This document shows positions 43,462 through 55,789 of a stretch of DNA of 64,000 nucleotides, in pieces (position 1 is the first letter of the stretch; each line of letters begins with the position of its first letter). Under the pieces are notes generated by a model. It searched no databases and was not told the DNA's origin. It saw only the letters and a list, made by a program, of their open reading frames with translations. A program made the position numbers and the translations under genes. Source of the DNA: Cystobasidiopsis lactophilus (taxonomy: Eukaryota > Basidiomycota > Agaricostilbomycetes > Agaricostilbales > Chionosphaeraceae). The stretch spans positions 62,001 to 126,000 of the forward strand of contig BCIO01000002.1 in assembly GCA_001599975.1 (NCBI GenBank), written 5' to 3'.

Positions 43462-45311
43462 CTAGTGATTAGCAGCCGCCTTGACGTCCTGCCCTTGCGC
43501 CTTCTTGGCCACTTTCGCCGGCCTGGCCTCCTCTTCGCCACCACCCTCGACAAAGTCCGGCAAAGCAGCCGCTGTGGTTGGGCCAGATTCAAATTCGTAG
43601 CTGTCCGAGGCGTCTTTGAACATGAGGTCGAGCTCCCAGTAGAGCGTCGAGATGTCCGGGAAAGGCTGGTCGGCCGTGACTGTATTTGCTCTCCCATCAA
43701 GGTGTGCACGTTGAGGCATTAAGCCAAGCCAGAACACTCACCTGGTTCAGAACAGTTCTCAATGATGAACTGAGCGAGAGGGTGGTTCTCTTCCACTTGT
43801 AGCTGTGCGAATCGACTCTTACCCCAAAGACCATCCGATCTTTCGGGTAGACGACGCACCTTCAAATCTGAAGAAACAGCCACCACGACCGAGCTGGGCT
43901 TTCCTTCTTCTGCGTTGGACACGTCCAAGCTGACCAAGTAGCGCGACGGGTCGAGCTGGCAGATGTCCACCAAAGGCACTTGCAGGTCCAAGTGGTGCAC
44001 CTCTCCCGTCGAAGTGTCGACCAAATAGAGCGCCGAGTTGCTGTGTGTTCTCAAAATGGGCGCGCATTCTCTGAGTGTGAATGAAAGGGAAGGAAAACCC
44101 ACCCTGTGGACATGAACACTGCCAAGTCCGGCCGGCCTAAGCAAGGCAGCATCTTGCGAATCAGCGTCGACCTCGACTTTTCCCCTTCTTGCCCTTCCCC
44201 TTCTTCCCCAACCTCAACTTCACCCTGAGCTTCCATCTCCGCCTCGGCTCTCGCCTCGGCCTCAGCCCCGACCTGGCCCTTCCGCTTCTTGCGCTTCTTC
44301 TTGCCCGCGAACTTGGCCTTCCTCGCTTGCTGCCTTGGCGATGCTACTTTTGCAAAAGCAGCAACGATGGGGATAGGGATGGATTTGAGCAGAGAATGGG
44401 AGGTCAAATCCCAGAGGAACAAAGAGGCGTCTCCACCAGCTGAGAGCAAGGTGGTTGGGTTCAATAGCAATAACGAAGCCACCGCTCTGTGCGCACTTTG
44501 ATTCAAGATAGATCTCAAGATCTATGGGGGAAGAAGGGGACACACTTGGAATGGCCAAAGAGGAACTGAATGATGTCGTAGGCTTGAGGCCAGCGGGACA
44601 GGCGGATGTGCTCGTCCCTGTCAGCGGTGACGATGACCTGGCCTTCTTGGGCAAACACAAAGTCGGTGAGCATCGACACGTGGCCCAACACCGGCTCTCG
44701 TTTCTTGGCGTCTTTGAGCAACTCGGGGTCATCTTTGGTTTCGTCGATCGGAATGCTGTGCATCGTCACGTTCATTTTAGAGTCGGAATTTTGTCTCTAA
44801 GAGGGAAGGAAGACGCACCTGAAGACATCGCCAAACTTGTCAGCGACGACGATTTGGTCTCGGAGGAGCTTGACCGCGTTGGCTCTTTTGGTCATTGGCC
44901 TTTGTCCACACTTTTCACCCTTGAAACACCTTGAAACAACTACGGCAACTCACCTGGTAGATAGCAATTTCAAGCCTTCCGAGGAAGAGGACGAGGGCAA
45001 CTGCCAGACTTTGACCGTCTTGTCCTCTGCCAAAGACACGAGCACTTCGTCGTTCATAGCCAACAGCCTGACCCTCATGGTGTGCGGTTGGTCATTGTCA
45101 ATAGTGGAAGCTGCCAATCGCAACCTGGGGCCAGTGTCAGTCTGTCAGTAAATTTTAAGAGATGGAACACTGACGGGTTGGAGAGGGAGACGAGTTGGAT
45201 GTGGTTTGAGAAAGTCAAAGCGACATAAGCTGAGTTGCAGCACAGAGTTCCCAGAGGCTGCTTCATTGCCTCGAAGTCACGTTTGTCGCTGTCGAGGTGG
45301 AAGAGAGCCAC
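43462..45311 (-). CDS. TRM82: tRNA (guanine-N7)-methyltransferase non-catalytic subunit Trm82
   Basis: WD40-type protein. The start is MALFHLDSDKRDFEAMKQ. The diagnostic stretch reads IPIDETKDDPELLKD, EPVLGHVSMLTDFVFAQ and VTADRDEHIRLSRWPQ, then QFLFGHSK, the Trm82/WDR4 signature. Later comes a Lys/Arg- and Glu-rich insertion (AGKKKRKKRKGQVGAEAE) between blades. The protein ends with a low-complexity tail, KAAANH. It should bind the catalytic Trm8 subunit and support m7G46 formation in tRNAs. An inner Met (45266 region) could be the true start. Its start lies only about 25 bp from the divergent TPR gene. Confidence 0.88.
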
Positions 45312-45336
45312 GCTTGTTCATCCGCAGCCATCCCCG

Positions 45337-46077
45337 ATGATCCGAGCAGCACTTCCCAGACTCCTCGCTGTTGCTACTACTCGATCAACAGTGTCACCAG
45401 GCCGAAGATGGGCCTCGCACACGTCCACCCCCGCCTCAGCTTTGAACCCTTCTCCTTTGAGCTTTGAGCAATACTTGGCCCAAGGCAATGCAGCTTTGAC
45501 CAACTCTGAGCCTTATGCTGCTATTCAAGCTTATACTATGGCATCTCAGGTCAACCCTTTATCCTCCGAAGTTTTCTTTAATCTCGGCTTGGCGTGGCGT
45601 GTAACTACACTCCTCATTTACTGTTGACAAGTGTATTGACTAGGGTTGCATAGGGAGTGGACAGGTTGGACACGGCCGTTCAATGCTGGGCTCACTCGCT
45701 CTCCCTCGACTTGCAATCCAACAACGAGCGCCCCGACGTTCACACCAACCTCGCCTCAGGATACGCCCTCCTCGCCGCCCAGTCCCCCTCCAACTCCCGA
45801 GAATCAATAGACAAAGCCGTCCATCATGCGGGGAGGGCACTGCAGTTGGACCCGGAGGACAAAGAGGTCAATTACAACTTTGGCGTCTTGGCCGAATCGG
45901 TGGGCAGGTTGGAGGAGGCAAAAGTGGCGTATACCAAGGCTGTAGGCTTGGGATTGACTAAAGCAAAGGTTAACTTGACAAAGGTGTGTTTGTGGTCCCT
46001 ACATCTCTTGGTTGGGATTTGTTGTCCATGCTGTGAGCACACAGTTGGCGGCTAAGATGGACAAGCAAAAGGCGTGA
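45337..46077 (+). CDS. Mitochondrial-looking TPR protein
   Basis: Three exons: MIRAALPRLLAVATTRST to NLGLAWR, then GVDRLDTAVQCWAH to NLTK, then LAAKMDKQKA. The N-terminus is rich in Arg, Ala and Ser without acidic residues, ending around RRWASH, which fits a mitochondrial presequence. The rest forms tetratricopeptide-type helix pairs: YLAQGNAALTNSEPYAAI, VNPLSSEVFFNLGLA, VHTNLASGYALLAAQ, ALQLDPEDKEVNYNFGV and GRLEEAKVAYTKAVGLG. About 215 residues. A protein-protein scaffold role in the mitochondrion is inferred; no specific orthologue is recognised. It shares a very short divergent promoter with Trm82. Confidence 0.78.
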
Positions 46078-47314
46078 GAGGCGGGTCACAATGGCTTGTC
46101 CCTCTGGTGTTGGCGTTGGGGGGTGGGAGCTGGAGTTGGGAACTGGGGCTATCGCTTTGGGGGGCGAGGTACCGAGGGGCAAAGGTGGTGAGCGCGGATC
46201 TCTCTTTTTGCCCATTGTCCGGCTTGTAAACTGGTCTGCCCTCACAGACAACCACGACTTGTTTTTCGTCATGTGTGCAACGCACCACGCCCGCGATCAG
46301 AAAAGCAAAAAGACGGGAGTGGTGAGCCGGATCTCTCCCTTTTTTGCCCATTGTCCGGCTCGTAGATCTGTTCGCGCTCACAGACAAGCACAACTTTCTT
46401 TTCGTCATGTGTGCAACGCACCACGCCGGCGTCCAGAAAGGCAAACAAACGGGAGTGGTGAGCCGGATCTCTCCCTTTTTTGCCCATTGTCCGGCTTGAA
46501 AGAGAGTTCCAATGCCCCACAGTCACGCGCGGCTTTCTCTTGTCATGTGTGCAGCGCATCACGCCCGCCATCGGAAATCAGAAGCAAAAGAGGTGGTGGT
46601 GAGTTGCGAGCCCTCTCCCTTTTATGCCCAAGCATGCGGTTTATTGTCCGAAGCGGCTGTCTCACAGCCAGCACCACCACATCAAACTCAAACTGGCGAA
46701 CACACCCACGCTCGACTCAAAAATGAAGGCGGCCACCCACCCAGGTCCGGAGACATGCCTAAGAAAAGGTGGGACAGCTCTCATCCTTTAGAGACACTTG
46801 TGTGACTCTGCGCGCCTTGGATGTTTCTCCCACAGACATTGGCTTTACTCCGACCTGCACCACGTTTACGGCCCGGCTTCCATCAAAAGGGGCGACGGCG
46901 GTGGCAAGACCTGAAAACTTTGGTGGCCAGCTCTTCGCCTGCACACTTTCACCCCCTGCACCAGTGCTCACGTTTGCTCAGAGGCAATAGCATGCAATCA
47001 CACACCCGCCTTAGCCAAATCATGACGCTCGACTAGTTTGCCACTACTTTGCGCTGTTGGCCGCGATGGTAGCGTTTTCTCATTCGACCCTTGTCCTACC
47101 CTCCTCCGCCCACTGCATTTTCAAAGAATGAACGCAGCTATCCCTCTTTGCTTGTCCCTTTATCCCAATCCCTCGCTGTGCACGCTGGCCTAGCCCTGCT
47201 TTTCGGTGAGCGAGTTCCAGCCCCAGCAACCGACATGGGTTCAAAGAGAGTACTGCCTTGAGGAATGAGTTTACATGGTACAACCTAAAAAAAACGCGGC
47301 GGCGGCGGCCTTGG
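46078..47314. other. Intergenic, 1.2 kb, containing a minisatellite
   Basis: Convergent 3' ends of the TPR gene and PIMT. The left half holds tandem repeats (46190-46630). The right half (46640-47300) has no supported gene; a plus-strand frame at 46769-46990 looks like chance. A poly-A run followed by GCGGCGGCGGCGG precedes the PIMT stop near 47288-47310. Confidence 0.55.
46190..46630. repeat. Minisatellite, about 3.5 units of 131-136 bp
   Basis: Units begin at about 46196, 46326, 46462 and 46597 (partial). Each contains GGATCTCTC, a T-run, TTTGCCCATTGTCCGGCT, then CTCACAGACAA-type sequence, CGTCATGTGTGCAACGCACC and ACGCC, then an A-rich stretch leading to GGGAGTGGTGAGCC. Units 2 and 3 are most alike; the fourth is cut short and diverged. 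The embedded TGTGTGCAACGCACCA has a short palindromic core (TGTGCAACGCACC). Confidence 0.85.
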
Positions 47315-48446
47315 CTACTTCCCAGGCTCTCCCCATTGCTTCTCCTTGCTGGTCAGCGGCACATACCGCACCCCAAAGAGCTTCTCCTTTGAGACGGTCC
47401 CAGACTCGTCCTTGTCCACTTGGTAGATGCTTTGGCTGTTTTGGCCGACGGGGATGAACATGCGTCCTTACCAATTCGGTCTCGTTAGCGACGACATTCA
47501 ACACTTTTAAGTTCGCTGGGAGAGTGGCCCACCACCATTAGCGAGTTGATCAATGAGAGGCTGGGGGATCTCAGGTGCGGCAGCCCCAACGTGGATCACA
47601 TCATAGGCTGTGGCGACAAAAAAAAGTCAAAGTCCTGATTGCCCGGGCGGAGAGGAGAGGTCGACTTACGAGCTTCTTCTGGGTAGCCTTGCCGCCCGTC
47701 GCCGGTGATGATCTTCACGCTGACCGAGTCGAACAGCTTGTTGTCCTTGGCCAGGTTCGCTCGAGACATGGCCGCCAGCTCGGGGATGTGCTCGATGCCG
47801 ACCACGGTCCCTCCTGTGTGGGCCAATTTCACCACATGCATCCACTCCAAAAGAACATCAGGCATACCTGGAGAAGCAAGGTTGTGGAAGATGCCCAACA
47901 GATATCCGGACTGCGAAATGGAGGTGAGCTGCCATGCCGGTGGCAACTAGCGACGGAACGGACGCCGCATCCAACGCTGTCCAACGACTCAGAGCTGGCT
48001 TCTACTCGTGTGAGAGAAAACTCACTCCAACACGCGAGCACCGGGCTTTAGTCGGTCCAGAAGGTACTCGGCGGCTTGAGCGTGCATGTGCGGAGCGCTG
48101 ATGGTGGCTCCATATCCAACTGCCTCCCCTTCTTCAGCGAGGTCAGATCGAACAGTGAAATGTACGCACTACTCTGAGGAGCGTCAATATAGGCGCCTGA
48201 AGCCTGGACCACATAGTTGGCTCTGTGCCTCCCCCCAAACGACGTCAAAGCGAGACCCCAAAAGCATCGGGCCATTTTCCTACCGATCCACGCCTTGCAT
48301 AGCCTCAATTACACGCGGTCTATAGCACCGAATCAGAGAACCAATAGGAGCAGACGGGCGGAGAAAGCGAACGATGAGAGCATGCCGCCGCGCTGGAGCT
48401 CCGCTAGCAGCTCCGCGTTGGACGCTCGGGCTTGGCGAACGAACAT
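47315..48446 (-). CDS. Protein-L-isoaspartate O-methyltransferase
   Basis: The start exon encodes [17 protein letters not shown], then GGMLSS joined to [16 protein letters not shown], the family's N-terminal pattern. Next come [24 protein letters not shown] in two parts and PGARVLD. Small introns then assemble the SAM-binding motif I as VGCGSGYLLG. Later come [41 protein letters not shown] and the end [16 protein letters not shown] to QWGEPGK. It is a complete SAM-dependent enzyme that methylates isoaspartyl residues in damaged proteins, in the cytosol or nucleus. I place the start at 48446 because the upstream region lacks family similarity. About seven exons. Confidence 0.92.
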
Positions 48447-48906
48447 TGACAGCGTTTTGAGAAGAGTAATACTGGCTTGGCAAATTGGCGAAGAGAGGAG
48501 TGGTCGTTGGACGTAAGGCTTGCAGAATGAGCGTCACGACGTCGGTGCCGGGTGGCAAAGTTCTGGTCGATGGCTTGCGCAGAAGGGCAACTTGTACATA
48601 GATGCAAATAATTACACCGAGAAGCTCAAAGTGCCCCGAGCTTTAACACTTTGGCGCCTGAACGCCTTTTCAGTGTGTTGCTGGATGCCTAATGGCTTGC
48701 GCAACACGTCTAAGCCCTCCTCCCAGCGACCTCGGCCAAGCACATTTCGAGCATCAGGCAGTGGATAGTTCGGCACTGGCGCAGCTGAAGGTCGACCAAG
48801 CGGAGATGTTTTAGCCCAAGTGAGAAGCGGGCTGGCTGGCTGCCGGGATTGGCGGACAAGGCAGTGCCAGTGCCGGATACTGGAGCGGCGGCTCGTGTTG
48901 TCATAT
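48447..48906. other. Intergenic upstream of PIMT
   Basis: A 460-bp promoter region between the PIMT start and the stop of the next minus-strand gene. No gene seen. Confidence 0.5.
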
Positions 48907-51900
48907 TTAGCTCCACAGTAAGCGTTTCACACGGCCAAAGGGGTTGGCGAAAGGGTTGCCAATGACGGTCGGGTAGTGAATGGCCGGGTGAATATGGAGG
49001 ACAGCGCCACTGTTTGCTTTGGCAATGGCTGAGTAGTCGCCGTCAGCCTGGACTCCGTAGCAAATGTCGGCGGTGACTGTGTGCAAGGAAGTCAATGGAG
49101 AGGTGGGAGAGGAGAGTAGGGTGGGCATACTGAATACGTCAATAGGCGCGGTCTTTGCGACGACACCCATCCCTGTGATCCGTGTTGAGCGCTCGTCGTA
49201 TAAGTGAAGATCGAAGAAAAGAGGCTGACCTTGGCCGTAGTTGCCACACTCCACGTCTGCACCGCTCCTCTTTTCCTTTCGGCGGCTAGAGTCTGCAGCT
49301 AGCTCGCGGCTTTCGAGCTGTTTGATGCCAGTAAGAAGAGACCAAAGTCACATATTTGTTATGACCCACCGTGGTTCCAAACCTGGATTAAAATATCCGC
49401 CTGAGCAGGGATCAGCGATAGAGAGAGCGGAGCGACCAACGTCTTCATCCTGTCGTACGCTGCTTGACAGTACTTCGGCCCTTGTGGCCACAAAGTGGAA
49501 TAAAAGCCCGGATTTCCGACCGCCTGTTGGGTGGCGCCAATTTGGTTGGCGCAGTAGAGCGCCATCCCCTCGATAGTGCTGCAATCCGCCCCATTGGTGG
49601 CTGGCCAGTTGGCAACTTTACAGTTGTATTGGAGATTGGTATCATCCACGTCGCAGACCGGCACTGTTCTACGACATCAGAGTTGCTCCACATGCCGATG
49701 GTAAAATCGTACTGACCATTGAAGAAGCATGTATCCGTGATTGAACCAGTGTTTTGCATCTGGCTTGGACGCTCTGACGTTTTCAAAGTGTAAGGAAAGC
49801 CGCCCCACGCGTTGTTTGACGAGGATTGGCAAGCATCAGAGTTCGTATATCTGGACCCGGGTCAAATCATGGCCCGATCGATGGCATCGGAGAGCCGACT
49901 CACAGATCGGCTAGCGAAAAGCCTTGGCTGGATGCCTTGTTGATGTTGTCCACGTGGCTTTGGTTGAGGCCAACGTCAACGGCGCTGGTGTACAGGCCCA
50001 TGGACTGGACAATGCGATTGTAAGCATCTACCCACCGACAGACCCTCAGAGAGCTTACTGGACATTTCTGAGGGGAATTTTGATAAAAGGCTGAACCCAT
50101 CCAGAAGGAGAAGTACAGGACGTTATCCACGCAAACCGCAGCTTTGTCCCCGAGCGACGCTTTAGACACCGCGGCCTGACAATCCGCGGCCTGGTCATAT
50201 GCCTTCTTAACGATAGTGATGTTCTGGACCGAGTAGCTGGTACCGTTGTCAGTGGTCAAGGCCGGCGCATCCTATAGCTGAGACCCACATTTGGTTGATC
50301 ACATATCCAAACAAGGACGCCGTTGCTCTCTTGGGCAAGCCCGTATCGGGAGTCAGAGATAATAGGCCATTGGAGAGCTCCGAGTCCGACAAGTAAGTGA
50401 AGGTTTGCGAATAGCCTGTGGCATCGAATCAGCACGGAGCGCATGAGGATCAAGCAAAGCTTCAAACTTTTCATCCACGCATCATTTGCATCTGAAGAAC
50501 CAGTACTGAGCACGGGAAAATGTGTATCGTGTTTCAAGTGAACCCACCAGCGATGTGTGTTTCCAAGTCGTTCTGCACACGAAGAATCAAGTCAGCAACC
50601 AAGCCATCGACGAGAGTGAGCGAACGCCTAACTCCAAGCGTTGTGATTGAGGATGAATACGCATTGAACGAGAGATCGATGAGAGGTGAGCTGGACACCG
50701 AAGCCTTGACAAACGCATTAACGGCGGCCGACACGCTCTGGGTAGTCAGCATGGTGGCCATGCCTGCGCCTTGAAGCCCGGGAACCATCTGAAAGGTCAC
50801 CGACTTAGTGACTTTTTATTGCCACCTAAGATACAGGCCACTCACCATAAGGACGCCTGCAAGGATATTCACTAAACCAAAGTCGGGCTTGGTGTCGATC
50901 GTCTCAGCATTCGAAGCCAAGTTGAACGTCTCCAAAAGCTGGCCAATCCAGCTACTCGCCGTACATTTAATCTATCAGAAAGACGTCGACACAAACGATG
51001 ATCTTACCCGCCGACGAGTCCACGGGCGTTCCTGCTGGCGTCGACCCGCTCCCAGCTGGAACAGACTCAGCAGGCTTAGACGCTATAAACATCTTCAAAA
51101 CTCACTTGTAGCGATTATAGTTGTAGAGCGCGGACAGCACCAAGTCTAGTGAACGCACGCATGAGGAGGCCCTTGCGGTCTAACCCAATAGCGCTCACAT
51201 CCGTTTAGACTGTCGGTTTCATAGTACGTCTTGCCATCGGTTGGACTGACGTGCCCAATAGGGTCATTGTACCGACAATAAGCTTCGGCGCTGAATACGC
51301 CCAAGTGGTTCAGATTGGTCCACGGTCAGTCAAACAACCGGCTGAGCTTACCTTGAGCAGTCGAACGGCTCAGTGCTGGTCGTTGCTTTTTTCACGTGTA
51401 GTGACTGTGCAAAGTCTTCTGCAAAGTTGTCAGAGCCGCTATAGTTGAGAGACAAGTTAAAAGGGGCCAAGGGTGGAGAAAGCGAAGATATGACATACGC
51501 CAAATTGTTCGTCTTGACCCAATCAGCAAGCCAGGCGGCGGTCTGTGGCCATCATTAAGCCTGATCGTGAGACCAAAGCCAACTTCAGGAGCTTACTCCG
51601 CACTTTGTCCAAATGTCCGCTTGGGCCGCAGCCAGCGGCGTAGCACCCATCAGCGAGCATTCTGGAGTTGCCACACATCCTGTTGTAGCGTTGGCATCCG
51701 GGTCAGTCGGGTCGTAGTATCCGAAAGCGCCGTTTTTGCTAGGCGCAAACGAAGCTCATTAGATGACCGAGACATAGCGATCTTGGGAACTCACCAAGTG
51801 TTGCACTGCCCTTTAACACACCATGATTTGCCTTTAGAGTCGCGGCCAACGGAAGTGCAGTCCTTGTTGAGCTTTCCGCAGTTGGCAGAGTCAGACTGCA

Positions 51901-52957
51901 GGTCCAAACAAAGGCCGCTCTTCTGTAGCGTGGCCGTTCCCAAGCACTTTGCCACGCTATGGGATAGCCGAATCTAGTCAACTGAACTCTACAGTGAAAT
52001 GACGAGTACGACTCACCATTGTCCGGCACTGCAGCTCCACGACGTCAAGCCGGCGGCATCCGCCGCTGCATCACCCTGGCACACATTGCCAACACCACCG
52101 CAATTACTTTTCTGAAGACGACAGCTCAAAAACCGATGCTTTAGTAGAAAGACCACAGGCTTACATCGAACGCAAAGTTGGTGCACTGCCAATCTGGCTC
52201 AGTGCCTACCAGATCCGGCACTTGAGAAGGGCAAGTCGGTGTGCAGACGCCAGCCAGACAGGCCACAGATCCACCCATGATGCCACCTGGCGCGGTGCAA
52301 ACATGTCCCTCTGCAATCGCGGATCAGTACTAGCTGAGAGATGACAAGCGATCAAGAATGGGCAAACCTGCGCCACAATTCGAAGGCTACAATCCAGCTT
52401 AGAGCCATCTTGTGGGATCACAATCCAAGAAAGGTGCCTACATCGTCGCCTCCTGGCGCTGGAGAGCTCGCAGGCCCTGCAGCCGACGTTGCTGCCGAGA
52501 CGCGGGACGAAACGGCGAAGCCTTTGAGCGAGGTGGCAAAGCCTTCGACTGCACTGTACAGTGGTGCCACACCAGAAGATTGCGACGGGGAGTACGACGG
52601 CACCAAGGACGATCTTGACGCCGAGGAGGAAACTGGAGCAAGAGAACTTGACGGACTTGGTGAAGACAGCCCCGCGATGGGGGCGGAGGACCGCGACGCA
52701 AACATCATCTTGCTGTTACTTTGCGAGGAAACAGATGAAGACAGGAGTGGAGACGAGGGGAGGGCCGTCTGCACAACAGAATTTGAGATCGATACGCTGA
52801 GGCTCCCCGACGCAGAAGGGAAGGCCAAGCTCCGGCTTTGCGCATGGCGATTGCTTCGAACATAATGCCAGTGGAGACTGTCGTGGTCAGCGAGGGTGGC
52901 GGATACCGCAAGAGCGAAGACGAGCGCCTGAAGCTGATTTTGCGTGGCAGCCAACAT
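48907..52957 (-). CDS. Large secreted Ser-rich and Cys-rich protein, unknown function
   Basis: The start encodes MLAATQNQLQALVFALAVSA, a signal peptide, then about 150 residues of Ser/Ala/Pro-rich linker (likely O-glycosylated). A Cys-rich part follows: GHVCTAPGGIMGG, CLAGVCTPTCPSQV, NCGGVGNVCQGD, SGLCLDLQSDSANCGKL and KSWCVKGQC. The remainder is a large domain spread over many exons, with QSLHVKKATTSTEPFDC, YNDPIGHVSPTDGKTYYE, VPGLQGAGMATMLTTQS, KKAYDQAADCQAAVS and, at the end, CGNYGQGQPLFFDLHL and PTVIGNPFANPFGRV. Perhaps 900-1,000 residues. The single-gene model is inferred from strand and continuous exons; two genes are possible. It loosely resembles large secreted proteins of unknown function in basidiomycetes. 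Confidence 0.6.
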
Positions 52958-53392
52958 GTGAGGTGCTTCGTCCACTTCAACTCAGAACGACACAGCTGCC
53001 ATGTAAATTCACAACGCTCTGTGCATCTTGTGACGCTGGCCTGCCCCTGTCCGATAGGACGGAACGCCGCCTGCCAGTGGCACCCTTACCCCGCCACCAT
53101 TTTTGCCATTTTGAGCGAGCTGCCTCGGCGCCATTGCTTTTTGCGAGGCAACCCCTGCGCGGACGCGCAGTTCTGTTACGAAATACCTCGAAGTTTTTCC
53201 CACGGGCAAGGCAACAATGTGTTAATCTCTCCAAAGGGACCGGCAATGCTGACAGCAATGCTGCAAATGCGCTCTCCGTCTCGGTGTGGCTAGTCTCTCA
53301 CTGCCTCAGCCCGCACAAGGTGTCCTGTTTCAAGACTCATTTTACCCAATCCACTGTCCTCTTACTCCGCCAAACCTCACCACTGCTGTGCG
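52958..53392. promoter_or_regulatory. Shared divergent promoter of two secreted-protein genes
   Basis: 435 bp between two head-to-head starts, both with signal peptides and Ser-rich regions. No gene inside is convincing. The plus-strand side ends in the pyrimidine-rich leader TCCTCTTACTCCGCCAAACC. Joint control of the pair is inference from arrangement. Confidence 0.45.
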
Positions 53393-55687
53393 ATGAAGCT
53401 GTCTTTGTCCGCCCTCATTCTAAGCTCTGCTCTTCTCCAAGCCGAAGCCTCGTCGCGCCGGTCAACTGTCGGCCACGTCGGTTTAGCTCAACGTCACGCT
53501 TCTCGTGCTTGCGCAGACGGCTATTCGAGAACGACTTCAGGCAGATGCATTGACCTCAAGAAGCTCACCCGCCGCCAGGATATTTGGGAAGACGAGCCTG
53601 AGGATCCGACTGGTCCCGAGGTCGCTGGCCCTAAGTCGGGTGGCAAGAGCGGCAACGGCGGAGTCGAGGTTGCCCCGCCTGTTGAAGGTGTTCCAAAGCA
53701 ACAAGACGGACCGGTGTAAGTCGATAGACCCCTGGCTGCACGCTCACGCTCACTCGTTGATTCAGCATACAAAAGCCCACAACTGAGCAAGTTGGCACGC
53801 AGCAGCCTGGTGTAGACAGTTCCGATCCCCTTGACGAGTTCGTCAACTCCTTTTTTGGCCATGCCATCGAAAGCTGATTGGCTTCGCCCGCAGCTTTGAT
53901 GTCACGGTCACGACCTATAAAGCCGACTCACTGGGAACAAACGACGACCCTCAAGTGGAAGTGGAGTCTAACGAGGTTCAAGCCAAAGTCGCGAAGCAGT
54001 ACCAGGAGGTTTTCAGCACACCTCGAGCCTCTGTGAGTCCTAATGGCCCGTCCGTGCTCTTGTGAGCAGTGTGTCTTATTCACCCGGATTCTACATGGCA
54101 GCTCGGATCGGACGCCTCCGCCTCGATTTCGCTGGACCAATTGGACTCAGTCTCCGAACCAGGCGACATTCTTAGCGAGTATAGCGATTTCGGCGTGAGT
54201 AACTCTCGTCCTTTGTCTGTGTCCTGTCCTCTGAGCAGACAGCATCACGCAGGACCCGGATCCGGAAGAGGTGGTCAGCAAACTCAAGGAGGAGCTTGAG
54301 CAGATGCAACAGTACGCGGCTGGCAAATACAACCCAGACAGCTACGACATGAACGATCCTGACGAGTGGACCGAGGACGACCTAGCAACCTACAAGAAAC
54401 AAATCAGGCTGAAGCAGCTGAGGCTGAAAGACGCCGAGGCGCAAGCCAAAGTTGTGGCGCAGCGCACGGCCGCAGGCAATTGGTGTGTAGCTTTTGTGGC
54501 TGAATGTCACACATTCTGATGCACGGATGGCAGGATGAGGCTCAAAGTTAGTGCGCTGCAAAAACTCAAGTCTGTGTTTTCGGCGGACAACGTGGGATAT
54601 GGATTGCTTGGAGGAGGTAAAGTAGCCTCGTTGGTTCCGCGCACAATTTCACTAAATCTTGTGAGCAACAGCTATCGCTGGTGTCGTTATATTTGGCACT
54701 GTGGACGTCATTGAGAACGGCAAGAAGCCCCTGTCAGAAGTGCCGGCCCAAACCTTCGGCAAACGCGCTTTGTCTTCTGTTTCTAGCGCATCTCTGCCTT
54801 CTTCGACAGTGCACAACCACTCTCGATCGATCAGCTCCACCGCCAGTAGCCTTGCTTCGTCTTCTGTCCTCTCAGCTTCTGCCAGCGCACCGGCCGTTTC
54901 GGCCTCCGTTTCGGCGAAGAGCAAAACACCGCTGGCTGGGCGCCTTTACGACCAGGTCATTTCCTTCACCGCTAATCAAGTCATCGCCCAAAACGTCGAA
55001 ACCAGCCCCGTCTGCACCCTTACAGTCGCCAGCGGCTCGCTCACACCCAACCTGCTGGCGGCCTACTCCGACTCATTGTTCACCCTCTCTGGTTCTCTTG
55101 AGGTCGACCTGTCCCTCACTTTGGCATGTTCCGGTCCATCAAGCTTTGACAACACCATGCGGGAGGTGTCGGCACAGCTCGGTTCGACTGCTGGTGCTGT
55201 GCTTTCGCTGGACGCCATTGTCAAAGCCGACTCGGCCGGCGTCTTCCAATTCGGCTTCAAAACAGTGTGGAGCGACATCAGCATGTTCCTGTCTGGCATG
55301 GACACTGCATCGCCGCAAATGTTTTGCGACGGCTGTTCTTCGCCGGCGTCGACTTTGCTACCTGTGGCCAACTATGGCTTCACCAGCGATCCCTCCATCC
55401 AGCTCTCCATACTGCCTTCTTTCTACGCCAAAGAGCTCGCCTATGCCAGCTCTTTGATGGTGCAGCTCCAGCACTTCTACTACTACACACCTCCCACGTT
55501 TGCCGTCACGACTCCACCTTTCGGTCCCACCTCGGTTTGCGCAAACAAAAACGGCTTGGCCCAAGTCCAGACGGAAGCGGTTGGCACCCTCATTGTCACT
55601 CCGAAGGGCACCAGCTCCCAGGTTGCTCTGCCGTGGGCCCTGAGTGCTCGCAAATTGGGCGCCAGCAATTGCGATGGATCCTCGTGA
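53393..55687 (+). CDS. Secreted or cell-surface protein with Ser-rich linker, unknown function
   Basis: Starts MKLSLSALILSSALLQAEAS, a clear signal peptide; then ACADGYSRTTSGRCID and a possible Kex2 site (KKLTRRQ). An acidic, Pro-rich exon follows, then exons with FDVTVTTYKADSLG, ISLDQLDSVSEPGDIL, EEVVSKLKEELEQMQQYA (coiled coil) and WMRLKVSALQKLKSV. A Gly/Val hydrophobic stretch (YGLLGGAIAGVVIFGTV) precedes a Ser/Ala linker. The large last exon holds a beta-rich domain of about 250 residues with VCTLTVASGSL, SFDNTMREVSAQLG, MFCDGCSSPASTLLP and FYAKELAYASSL, ending GASNCDGSS. The join near 53860-53895 needs an unusual donor. Head-to-head with the gene at 48907-52957. No family recognised. Confidence 0.6.
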
Positions 55688-55789
55688 TTTCGCCTCGAAA
55701 ACCTGCTGCCTCTACGAACCGCCAACCAATGCAATCTATCCCTTGTAGACTGTTCATTGTCTCGCTCCTCCGCCACATTTCCGTAGGAA

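Noticed and set aside
46091-46726. A 211-codon frame with internal repeats
   Set aside because: The repeats are those of the minisatellite DNA; both strands are open, and nothing suggests coding.
54681-55457. A 258-codon plus-strand frame rich in Pro, Arg and Ser
   Set aside because: Overlaps the well-supported last exon of the secreted protein in another frame.
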